Shown here: piece by piece, positions 9,590-18,407 of the stretch
Layout: every line of letters begins with the position of its first letter
How positions within the stretch are numbered: the stretch's first letter is position 1
Assembly (NCBI RefSeq): GCF_000764185.1
Contig: NZ_JQEC01000042.1
Location: forward strand, 124,001-188,000
Direction of reading: 5' to 3'
Source: Colwellia psychrerythraea
GTDB taxonomy: Bacteria; Pseudomonadota; Gammaproteobacteria; Enterobacterales; Alteromonadaceae
Length of the DNA: 64,000 nucleotides
Made by a program: the position numbers and the translations under genes
Notes under the pieces: model-generated
What the model was told of the DNA's origin: nothing
The model's database searches: none
The model's input: the letters and a program-made list of their open reading frames with translations, nothing else

Positions 9590-9678
9590 AATAACTTCCT
9601 ATCTCATTGTTTAATTTATATTTTTATTGTTTTTGGTATTATTAGTAACTTTATTTATACCTAACTTTTATTAACGGC

Positions 9679-9712
9679 TTACCTCGAGAAGACTCCTTCT
9701 AACGAGAGGTAA
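9679..9712. promoter_or_regulatory. Long imperfect hairpin upstream of the collagenase gene
   Basis: TTACCTC (9679-9685) pairs with GAGGTAA (9706-9712), and inside it AGAAG pairs with CTTCT. It lacks a T-run, so a regulatory or operator role is more likely than termination. Confidence 0.5.
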
Positions 9713-9718
9713 GCGCTC

Positions 9719-9747
9719 TTGTATACAAAATGAGTTTTTGTATACAA
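9719..9747. promoter_or_regulatory. Paired TTGTATACAA palindromes, probable operator
   Basis: Two identical 10-bp palindromes TTGTATACAA lie at 9719-9728 and 9738-9747, centres 19 bp apart, or about two helical turns. Together they form a perfect 12-bp inverted repeat around TGAGT. The GT-n-AC core is typical of GntR/FCD-family operators. No GntR gene is in the window, so the regulator would be encoded elsewhere. It lies 130 bases upstream of the collagenase ATG. Confidence 0.6.
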
Positions 9748-10614
9748 TGTTATTAGTACTAAAAATTAAATTGCTTCGATAGTGGCGAAAGCCAATGGTT
9801 ATCTTTGGTAAGGTTTCACTAGGTTGGGTAAACTAATTAGAAATAGGAGTAAATAGATAATGCTTAATTGCCTTTATCTAGATGTAGCCAATAAAAACAT
9901 GAAATTCCCGCCACTTATCTAATATATTTTAAATTAGCTATGTGACTATCAAACCCCCTTCAATTGACTCAAGTGTCTTCGACGGATCTACACAGATTTA
10001 GCATCAATATACCTACGGAGATTTTCATCTTTTCGATGCACAAACATGCACACTTTCATTTGTTTTACTGTGTAATTAAGTGGCGTCAGTGTCTTTTTTT
10101 TCTAAAGTGTTAGTTAACAGCGAGGGATTGATAGTTGTTTTTCACTGATCTTGATAGCTAGATATATACATTAATTAACCATACTGAATTTTATCAACAT
10201 AAGAGTTATATATAAGCCTCATATATTAGCCTTAGCCTAATTCGTATGATCTCTAAACTGCGGTATATCATCCCTCAACCAGAATGTCTTACCAAGAAAA
10301 TACCCAGCTTATATTGATAAATACGCTATTCCTATGCCCCCCCAATCATAACTAATGCTAGCTGATGTTAGCTGATTATTGTCTTTTCATCATTCTTAAC
10401 GGCATTAATTTAGTTAAGTTACCTACTGTAATCTGAAGTTATATGTGACAACAAAATACATGCGGTAACCCCAAAATGACCTGACTATAAGTTAAAAAAT
10501 ATAAATGGAACTTATAAATTTTGAAAGCTAATAGCTTCTAATTTTGTATTGAAGGTTACGTTTATAAAATCTAACGATAAAAAAAATAGCTAAAAATTAA
10601 TGGGGATAAAAACA

Positions 10615-13455
10615 ATGAACAATAAATTTTTTAAGCACTCACTTATATGTACAGCAGTAGCGACAAGCTTGATTCTTTCTCAGCAAGCTTTTGCAGAACA
10701 GGAAACGACTCTTAAAGAGAAAGACGTCGAACGAATATCTGTAACTGGTTCACGTATTGCGAGAATTCATACCGATACACCCTCACCCGTAGTATCACTA
10801 GATCACCAATCAATTAAAAACACTGGCTTTATGAATGTGAACGATTTGCTCACTAAAATGCCTCAGTTTTCTCTAAGTAATGACAGCTCAACGGGTAATT
10901 ACTCTTTTGGTAATGCCGGTTTAAATACCGCAAACTTACGTGATTTGGGCTCAGAAAGAACCCTTACCATAGTTAATGGCCGTCGTATTGTGCAATCAGC
11001 CAAAGATGATGGGATTTTAGTGACAGATACTGGATTTATCCCCATCGACTTATTAGAGCGAACCGATATTTTAACTGGTGGTGCATCTTCTACTTATGGC
11101 TCAGATGCAATCGCTGGTGTGGTTAACTTTGTGTTGAAAAGAGACTATGAGGGCACAAGAGTAAGTGGACAAATTGGTGAGTCAGGTTACAACGATGGTA
11201 AAGAGAAAAGTTTTACGCTAACTACCGGTCATAATTTTTTAAATGACGATGCCAACATTGTTTTTTCTTATGACTATTATGATCAAGGTTATGCAGCAAC
11301 AGCTAAGCGTTCAGGTGCGGGTAGTAGAACCGACTGGATAACAAACCCGTTACATAACCCTGATGCTGAAAATGTAGATAGCGACGGTATTCCAGCTAAA
11401 ATTATCGCACATGACATTACTTGGCCTGACTATAATATTAATGGGCAAATCATTCAAACGAAGAACTACGACACTGGTTTTTCTGATTATTATGATATAA
11501 CCAATGTTGGTGCTGATTACTTATTTGACAGCAGTGATATTCATAACTCTTACCGATTATTAAATCCTAACGGCTTTGATCCTGCTGCTGATGGTAAAGT
11601 GAGGTCGCCTTATGAGCGTCATAACCTTTATTTATTATTTAACTATGCCCTTAGTGATACAACACAGTTAACCACAGACATACGTTATACCGGAGTAGAA
11701 TCTCAAAATACAACTTCACCAGAGTTTAGCTATGGTTCATGGGGCAATAGCAGTGACTTTGCCGATGACGTTGAATTATCTCAAGAAGTGTGGGACTTAT
11801 TAGACAGTGATGGCGGCTGGTATAAAGCACCTTACACCTTGAATGATCTTGGCCCAAGAACAAGTCGTACTGATCGTGATTTACTGGCAATAAGTGCCAC
11901 CCTAGAGGGTGAGTTTGCTAATGGCTGGCTTTGGGACGTTTATGTTTCATCCGGCATTACACAGACAGACGTGTTACGCCTTAACAACGCTAATGACTAT
12001 CGCAGAGTTGATAATCATACTTATGGTGCCAACGGTATTTGCGGCGTAGAAGACATGTCTTGTCCAGCATGGAACTCTCTACAGCCAATGAATGCTGAGG
12101 TTGTTGACTATGTTAGGCTTGATCCTTTTGGTCAACAAATTACTAGCGAGCAACACTTATTTTCAACGAGTTTGTCAGGCGACCTCTATGAATTACCTGC
12201 GGGTGATTTAATGTTTGCTGCGGGTATCGAAGGCCGACGTGAGTCAATAGATGTTCAAGTCGATGATACTTGGCAAGATGAAGATCTTTCTGGTAGTCAA
12301 AAACTGCCATGGAAAAAGGCGCGCAACATTGTTGAGGCTTTTGCTGAAATAGAAGTACCATTGGTTAGTGATGTTTTCCTCATTAACGATTTAACTTTAA
12401 ATACAGCTATTCGATATGCTGATTATAGTTATTCGGGTCAAAATACTAGTTGGAAACTAGCATTAAACTGGAGTCTTTTTGAGGGTATAGCTTTAAGATC
12501 AACATATGCGCATGCCGTACGTGCTCCGCAGTTAAAAGAGATGTTTGGTGCCCCTTCCACAGGATTCTCTAGTGGTTTAACCGACCCTTGTGACCAAACC
12601 AATGTGAACAGTTTACCAGCAGATGAAAAATCGACTGTTATTGCTAACTGTCAAGCCTTTGGTATAGAAGACCCTGAGAACTTTGCTTCTGAAACCAATT
12701 TAGGCAATGGTACTGATACAACTACCTCGGGTAATCAAATTCTAGAAGTAGAAAAAGCAGACACATTAACAATAGGCTTAGTTTATCAACCCAGCTTTAT
12801 TGATAATTTAGCTTTGACCGTTGACTACTTTGATATTGATTTAACAGACTCAATTGAAAATACTTCCTCATCAGAAATTCTATATGGCTGTGCCGAATCT
12901 ATTGATATTAATAATAGTATTTATTGCCCGCTCGTTTCTCGAAAAAGTGATGGAAATATTAGCAATGTTTTAAAAGCGCCAGTAAATAAAGGCGCTTTTA
13001 CACGACGAGGGATTGATTTCGAGGCAAATTATTCGCTTGAGTCAAGCTTTGGTGATTTAAACTTTGCACTTTATGCCACTCATACCATTCAAGTGTCCGA
13101 TCAGAGTTCACCAACTGACGAAGCCTATAATTGGCGTGGTGTTTATGATACGCCTGATTGGAAAGGACGCTTTGTAGCTAACTACAGCATTAACGCAGTA
13201 AGAGTTAATTGGTCTGTTGATCATACCACCTCAACCTTAGTTAAACGCAATGCCACTATCGAAGATTATGATCGCCCTGAAACTCCTAGCTTTACCGTTC
13301 ATAACGCGCGCCTAGCTTATGATTTATCGGATTCAACAGAAATATATTTGGGTGCGCGCAATATATTCGATAAATCTTGGACTGCTCACCCAACTACATC
13401 TGGGTATAACCTAATGGGCCGTTATTACTACGGTGGGTTCAGCTATGAATTTTAG
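10615..13455 (+). CDS. TonB-dependent outer-membrane receptor
   Basis: I chose the ATG at 10615 because GGGG lies nine bases before it, whereas the in-frame ATG at 10600 has no ribosome binding site. This gives 946 residues with signal peptide MNNKFFKHSLICTAVATS through QQAFA. A plug domain follows (about 35-160; VTGSRI, NVNDLLTKMPQF, VNGRRIV, GGASSTYGSDAIAGVVNF), then the 22-strand barrel ending in the aromatic GGFSYEF. It imports a ligand across the outer membrane using TonB energy. It lies just before a secreted phosphatase and behind a secreted protease, so phosphorylated compounds or peptides are plausible ligands, but nothing in the sequence fixes this. The long upstream region suggests it is regulated. 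Confidence 0.9.
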   Translation: MNNKFFKHSLICTAVATSLILSQQAFAEQETTLKEKDVERISVTGSRIARIHTDTPSPVVSLDHQSIKNTGFMNVNDLLTKMPQFSLSNDSSTGNYSFGNAGLNTANLRDLGSERTLTIVNGRRIVQSAKDDGILVTDTGFIPIDLLERTDILTGGASSTYGSDAIAGVVNFVLKRDYEGTRVSGQIGESGYNDGKEKSFTLTTGHNFLNDDANIVFSYDYYDQGYAATAKRSGAGSRTDWITNPLHNPDAENVDSDGIPAKIIAHDITWPDYNINGQIIQTKNYDTGFSDYYDITNVGADYLFDSSDIHNSYRLLNPNGFDPAADGKVRSPYERHNLYLLFNYALSDTTQLTTDIRYTGVESQNTTSPEFSYGSWGNSSDFADDVELSQEVWDLLDSDGGWYKAPYTLNDLGPRTSRTDRDLLAISATLEGEFANGWLWDVYVSSGITQTDVLRLNNANDYRRVDNHTYGANGICGVEDMSCPAWNSLQPMNAEVVDYVRLDPFGQQITSEQHLFSTSLSGDLYELPAGDLMFAAGIEGRRESIDVQVDDTWQDEDLSGSQKLPWKKARNIVEAFAEIEVPLVSDVFLINDLTLNTAIRYADYSYSGQNTSWKLALNWSLFEGIALRSTYAHAVRAPQLKEMFGAPSTGFSSGLTDPCDQTNVNSLPADEKSTVIANCQAFGIEDPENFASETNLGNGTDTTTSGNQILEVEKADTLTIGLVYQPSFIDNLALTVDYFDIDLTDSIENTSSSEILYGCAESIDINNSIYCPLVSRKSDGNISNVLKAPVNKGAFTRRGIDFEANYSLESSFGDLNFALYATHTIQVSDQSSPTDEAYNWRGVYDTPDWKGRFVANYSINAVRVNWSVDHTTSTLVKRNATIEDYDRPETPSFTVHNARLAYDLSDSTEIYLGARNIFDKSWTAHPTTSGYNLMGRYYYGGFSYEF

Positions 13456-13604
13456 CGTCAAAAACTTAATTCATTAGCTTTATAGGTTATGCACTTTCAC
13501 CTATTCGTCTGTGTGTAGCCTTTTTAATGGGGCTTAAACGCTCTCCCCCTTAGTTAACTAATTCAAAAAAACCACTTTTTAATTAAAATAAAAAGGCAAT
13601 ACCT

Positions 13605-16600
13605 ATGATAACTAAAACTAAAAGCAATAAATTTTGCCATAACGGATTTGCAAAAAACATTATTACAACCACTTTACTGCTAACTTTAGCCAGTACTACA
13701 AATGCATGGGCTGCAGAAATTGTCCGAGGCCCCTATGTGCAGATGGCCACTGACAAAAGTATGACCATAAGGTGGAAAACCGATGTTGCAACCAACAGCC
13801 AAGTAAGTTTCGGTAATGCTGTTGATGCATTAAGTAATAAAGTCTTAGAGGATGAATTAACCACTGATCATGAAGTGAACATCGAAGGCTTATCGGCGTT
13901 AACCCGATATTATTACTCTATTGGCTCTTCTGCAGAGCAACTTGATGGTAATAATGCCGAAACCTTTTTTGAAACATCACCAACGACAGGTGAAGCTGTA
14001 CCAACAAGAATTTGGATATTAGGCGATCCAGGACGTGCCGGTGATAACCCAACAACCTTAGATCAAAAAATAGTACGTGATGGGTATTACAACTTCGCTA
14101 ATGGCAAACATACAAATTTTTGGATGATGCTTGGTGATAATGCCTACCCAGATGGCACCATTGAAGAATATCAAAATGCAGTGTTCAATCAATATCCTAA
14201 AATGTTGAAACAATCTACCTTATGGCCGGCAATGGGCAACCATGATAACCGCACAGCCAAAGTAGAAACGGGTACCGGTGGTTATTACGACTTATTTACT
14301 ATGCCAACCAAAGGTGAAGCAGGTGGTGTGCCGTCGAATACGGAGGGCTACTTTTCTTTTGATTACGGTAATATTCATGTTATCTCTTTAAACTCTAGTG
14401 ATGAAGAGCACTATGATGTAGATGTAACAACTAATGCTGATGGCTCTATTACCTACAGCGGCGCACCAATGGCCCAGTGGCTTGAAGATGATCTCGCTAG
14501 CAGCAATGCTGAATGGCTTGTTGTCATATTCCACCACCCGGTTTACGGCAAAAGTGGCCATGATTCAGACACTGAATATAACATGGTAAAAATGCGCGAG
14601 GTATTTAACCCTATATTAGAAAAGCATGGTGTTGATCTTGTCATGATGGGTCATAACCATTTTTATACACGAACCGCTTTAATTAATGGCCATTATGGTA
14701 ACTCATCAACTTTTGATAGCAGTAAACATATACTAAATGGCGGCAACGGACGTATTGATGGTGATGGTGCTTATGTTAAAACCGCCGGCAAAGCGAATGA
14801 TGGCACCATATATATTACTCATGGTGCTAGCTCTGGTGACGGTAATGGTCATGCTGAAGTGGTAACTGATGAAGATAAAGCTTCAGGTAAGCGTCATCCA
14901 AGTGATTATATTTATGGTGGACGTGGCTCAATGTTGTTAGAGATTAACAATAAAACATTAAAAATGAATGTGTTAAATCCACAAGGTGTAGTTAAAGATT
15001 ATTTTACCATTGAACATACTGATAAAAATCCTCCGATAAATATCAAGCCAGAAGCTATTATAAATGGTCCATATGTTGCTACCACTGCCGATGAAATATC
15101 TTTTTCAAGTGCAGGTTCTAAAGATTCTGATGGCTTGATCAGTAATTTTTTATGGAACTTTGGTGATGATACTACTAGCAATGAAGAAAACCCTAGTCAT
15201 CGCTACCTTAGTGCCAATGACTACACAGTCACATTGCAAGTAAGAGACAACAAAGGCGCTGTTGATATAGTTACCACAACGGCGAGCATTACTGCTGGCG
15301 TAATTGATAATACCTTAGTAAATGGCGAGTATCGTTTGCTTAGTGGCGTAGCTTCATCAGAGCAACACTTCAATATTAATATACCTGTTAATGCCACAGA
15401 TCTTACCTTTAGCTTATCTGACGGCAGCGGTGATGCGGATTTATACTTAAATCAAGGTTTACCTGCATCTATGAATGATTTTGATTGTCGTCCATACAAG
15501 CCTGGTAATAATGAATTTTGTGAGGTTCCAGCGGTTGTCGAGGGCGCGTACCATGTAATGGTTCGTGGCTATAAAGGTTTTGACGATGTTAAATTAACTG
15601 TAACTTTTGGCTTAAATAATCAACCTCCAATTGCCTTAATATCACCAGTAGATCCAAGTACAGTAGGTAATCTGGTAAGTTTTCAGGGCGCTAACTCTAC
15701 AGATCCGGATGGTGAGATTGTTAGCTATAACTGGGATTTTGCTAATGGAGATATAAGTAGTGAAATCAACCCAAACTATATATTTGATACTATAGGAACA
15801 TATGTTGTTTCATTAACTGTAGAAGATGATTTAGGTTTAACAGATACTGCGACAATAGAACTAAATGTAACTGAAACTGATGTCAATCAAACGATAACAG
15901 ACGCGTGTTTACAAAATGCTGAGATTAAGTCGCAAGGTAAATTACTCTTAGATACAACATATTGTTTAGCTGAAATTATTGACGGTGGTCAATTACAGTT
16001 TTCATATTATGTAGAAAGTGAAGATGTGGATAAAACGCTAAATGTATATACTGAGCATGGTGAAGGTAATGCCAACATTTATCATCAATATAAATCACGT
16101 CCAACCACGTTGCAGTACGATAACGTAGCAAATAACGACGACAATAAAGAGCATATTCAACTGTCTAATGTACAAGGTGGCTGGCATTATATTCATGTTC
16201 GCGCTAATGATACTTTTGCAGGTACTAGTTTAAAAATATCTTTTGATAACAACCAACAACCACAAGCTGATATCAATGGTCCATACAATAGCAGTATTTC
16301 ACAAGCCGTTACTTTCTCAAGTGCTGGCTCGTTTGATATTGATGGCAATATTGTTGCTTATGATTGGGACTTTGGTGATGATGAAGTGAGCAAGCTAGAA
16401 AACCCTACACACCAATATGCCAACTCAGGTGTGTATTCTGCAAGCTTAACCGTGACTGATAACCAGGGTATTTCCCATACCGACACGGCACAAGTAATTA
16501 TTACTAGTGAGCCGGTTAGTGAAATAATAAACGCCTGTGAAAATGGTGGTTCAGTTATATCAGGATCAAGAGTATATGCAGATACCGCTTATTGTTTGGC

Positions 16601-16883
16601 TAATACCAGCGACCAAGGGCAAGTCCAACTATCTTATATGGTTAAGAGTGAAAATGCAGGAAAGAACTTAGAGATTAACCTACGTTATGGTGACGGTAAT
16701 GCTGATATGCTCTATCGCCTCGATTTTCGCCCTACAGAAAGTACCTATGATAAAAAGTCTGCAAGTGAGGGGAATAATGAGACTATTGTGGTAGAAAGTA
16801 TTCAGCAAGGTTGGAGCTATATCCACATTAAAGCTAACCCTAACTTTAGTGCACCGACATTGTATTTAAGATATATAGATTAA
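13605..16883 (+). CDS. Secreted purple-acid-phosphatase-like enzyme with three PKD-PPC pairs
   Basis: A 1092-residue protein with a signal peptide (about 1-37, ending NAWAA), a fibronectin-like N-terminal domain of the purple acid phosphatase type (about 38-125) and a calcineurin-like catalytic domain. Metal-binding motifs are GDPG (140-143), GDNAYPDG (177-184), GNHDN (211-215), HHPVYG (310-315) and GHNHFY (349-354), a complete set. From about 475 to the end, PKD and PPC domains alternate three times. PKD domains often aid binding to protein or polysaccharide, and PPC domains accompany secretion and are often removed on maturation. The enzyme probably frees phosphate from organic esters outside the cell. 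It starts 149 bases after the TonB receptor on the same strand, so uptake and hydrolysis may be linked. It has an AGG ribosome binding site and a terminator downstream. Confidence 0.88.
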   Translation: MITKTKSNKFCHNGFAKNIITTTLLLTLASTTNAWAAEIVRGPYVQMATDKSMTIRWKTDVATNSQVSFGNAVDALSNKVLEDELTTDHEVNIEGLSALTRYYYSIGSSAEQLDGNNAETFFETSPTTGEAVPTRIWILGDPGRAGDNPTTLDQKIVRDGYYNFANGKHTNFWMMLGDNAYPDGTIEEYQNAVFNQYPKMLKQSTLWPAMGNHDNRTAKVETGTGGYYDLFTMPTKGEAGGVPSNTEGYFSFDYGNIHVISLNSSDEEHYDVDVTTNADGSITYSGAPMAQWLEDDLASSNAEWLVVIFHHPVYGKSGHDSDTEYNMVKMREVFNPILEKHGVDLVMMGHNHFYTRTALINGHYGNSSTFDSSKHILNGGNGRIDGDGAYVKTAGKANDGTIYITHGASSGDGNGHAEVVTDEDKASGKRHPSDYIYGGRGSMLLEINNKTLKMNVLNPQGVVKDYFTIEHTDKNPPINIKPEAIINGPYVATTADEISFSSAGSKDSDGLISNFLWNFGDDTTSNEENPSHRYLSANDYTVTLQVRDNKGAVDIVTTTASITAGVIDNTLVNGEYRLLSGVASSEQHFNINIPVNATDLTFSLSDGSGDADLYLNQGLPASMNDFDCRPYKPGNNEFCEVPAVVEGAYHVMVRGYKGFDDVKLTVTFGLNNQPPIALISPVDPSTVGNLVSFQGANSTDPDGEIVSYNWDFANGDISSEINPNYIFDTIGTYVVSLTVEDDLGLTDTATIELNVTETDVNQTITDACLQNAEIKSQGKLLLDTTYCLAEIIDGGQLQFSYYVESEDVDKTLNVYTEHGEGNANIYHQYKSRPTTLQYDNVANNDDNKEHIQLSNVQGGWHYIHVRANDTFAGTSLKISFDNNQQPQADINGPYNSSISQAVTFSSAGSFDIDGNIVAYDWDFGDDEVSKLENPTHQYANSGVYSASLTVTDNQGISHTDTAQVIITSEPVSEIINACENGGSVISGSRVYADTAYCLANTSDQGQVQLSYMVKSENAGKNLEINLRYGDGNADMLYRLDFRPTESTYDKKSASEGNNETIVVESIQQGWSYIHIKANPNFSAPTLYLRYID

Positions 16884-16904
16884 TCTATTGGCTTAGCCGT
16901 TTAA

Positions 16905-16937
16905 TAAAAAACGAGTAGTAACCCTACTCGTTTTTTA
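16905..16937 (+). terminator. Rho-independent terminator after the phosphatase
   Basis: Perfect 8-bp stem ACGAGTAG/CTACTCGT with a 5-base loop, flanked by A5 and T6, so it could work on both strands. Confidence 0.85.
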
Positions 16938-17125
16938 TTAACTATTGAAAATTGAAAGTAAACATTAAGTTTGAAGCCTAACATAAATAAAATTATTGCT
17001 AACAAGCACCTCGAGGTTTATTCAAGAGCTGAAGATGAATTAATGCAAAAGGTATAATAATTTAAAGTGACTGTGGAAGTTTTCAATAATGAGGAAGTAG
17101 ATACAAATAAATCACATTAAATCAT

Positions 17126-18316
17126 TTACTCTATTAGCTTCAACGCTTGAGAAAGATCTAACAATAAGTCTTCAACATTTTCTAAACCAACAGAAATACG
17201 CATATCCCCTAATGAAATCGCCATTCTTTTAAATTGCTCGGGACTTTGCTCTTTCAAATAGCTGATAGCTGGTGCATAAATCAAACTTTCATGTCCTCCC
17301 CAACTAACACCAATTTGAAATAATTCAAGATGATTAAAAAAACTTTTTATTTTCACAAGATCGTTTGTTTTTAACCTAAAGCTCATTAAGCCACTAAAGC
17401 CTGACATCTGCTGTTGAGCCAGCTCTGCTTGAGGGAAGTTTGCGAGACCGGGGTAATTAACAAGTGCTATCTGTGGATGAGCATTTAAAAATTCTGCTAT
17501 TTTTAAAGCGCTCTGTTGATGTCGATCCATTCGTAAATCTAAGGTACGTAAACTGCGTAATAATAGGGATGCTTCAGCGGGTGCCATTTTGGCGCCAAGT
17601 AGCTCGTATTCTCTAATATGTATCGCATCTATCAATTCTTTACAACCAATCAATACCCCTGAAACAATATCGCTATGTCCGCCTAAATACTTAGAACAAG
17701 AATGGATTTCAAGGTCTATGCCTAACGCTAATGGTTTCTGAAATAATGGAGTAGCCCAGGTATTATCAATTGCGGTAGCTATATCATATTTTTTAGCAAC
17801 AGCAGTTATTAGTGCCAAATTTTGTAAACTGAATATTACTGATGATGGACTTTCTAAATAAATCAATCGGGTATTAGGTTTTATCGCTGCAATTATTTCA
17901 TCAATATCATTACCTGAAACATAACTAACTTCAACATTCATCTTGGGGATCAAAAAATCATTAATAAGGCTAATCGACGGCCCATAAATATTTTTTAAAG
18001 TGATAATATGATCACCTGCAGATAAAAAATGTAACATACCCGCAGAAACAGCGGCCATACCAGAAGCAAACAATTTACTTTTATCTCCACCGGCTAAGGT
18101 TGCTATTTTTTGCTCAACTAAGGCAACAGTAGGGTTTTTACCTCGGGTGTATATTGAGTTGTTAATTTTATCTTCAAATGCTTGCTCTATTGCTTCCCAG
18201 CTAGAAAATGTAAACAATGAATTTTGATAAGTAGGCGGTACAACGGCACCAAATTGGTCTTGATATTGATCTTTATCATGTACCATTAAGGTATTTAGAT
18301 GACGTTTATTTTCCAT
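17126..18316 (-). CDS. PLP-dependent Cys/Met metabolism lyase
   Basis: A 396-residue cytosolic enzyme of the Cys/Met metabolism PLP family (cystathionine beta-lyase, gamma-lyase and relatives). Seen in the sequence are YTRGKNPT near the N terminus, LFASGMAAVS in the cofactor phosphate-binding region, AIDNTWATPLFQ and the Schiff-base lysine in SCSKYLGGHSD. The overall look is closest to MetC-like cystathionine beta-lyases, which split cystathionine to homocysteine, pyruvate and ammonia. Side activity as a methionine or cysteine desulfhydrase cannot be excluded, so no symbol is given. It stands 91 bases downstream of the GH97 gene on the same strand with no evident functional link. Confidence 0.8.
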   Translation of the reverse strand: MENKRHLNTLMVHDKDQYQDQFGAVVPPTYQNSLFTFSSWEAIEQAFEDKINNSIYTRGKNPTVALVEQKIATLAGGDKSKLFASGMAAVSAGMLHFLSAGDHIITLKNIYGPSISLINDFLIPKMNVEVSYVSGNDIDEIIAAIKPNTRLIYLESPSSVIFSLQNLALITAVAKKYDIATAIDNTWATPLFQKPLALGIDLEIHSCSKYLGGHSDIVSGVLIGCKELIDAIHIREYELLGAKMAPAEASLLLRSLRTLDLRMDRHQQSALKIAEFLNAHPQIALVNYPGLANFPQAELAQQQMSGFSGLMSFRLKTNDLVKIKSFFNHLELFQIGVSWGGHESLIYAPAISYLKEQSPEQFKRMAISLGDMRISVGLENVEDLLLDLSQALKLIE

Positions 18317-18407
18317 AACTTACTTCTCTATTTTCTTTTTATAAGAACAGCCAAAAACAACCTACAACTTGCTGCAAAAAAAATCTCTAAATATCAACAG
18401 ATCCTAG

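Larger units (their letters stand above)
9590..10614. other. 1-kb divergent intergenic control region
   Basis: This is the longest non-coding stretch in the window, between the divergent collagenase and TonB-receptor genes. Its collagenase-proximal end carries the hairpin and palindromes listed separately. The rest is AT-rich, with a short direct repeat TAGCTGAT twice near 10360-10375 and no reading frame I would call a gene. Confidence 0.6.
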
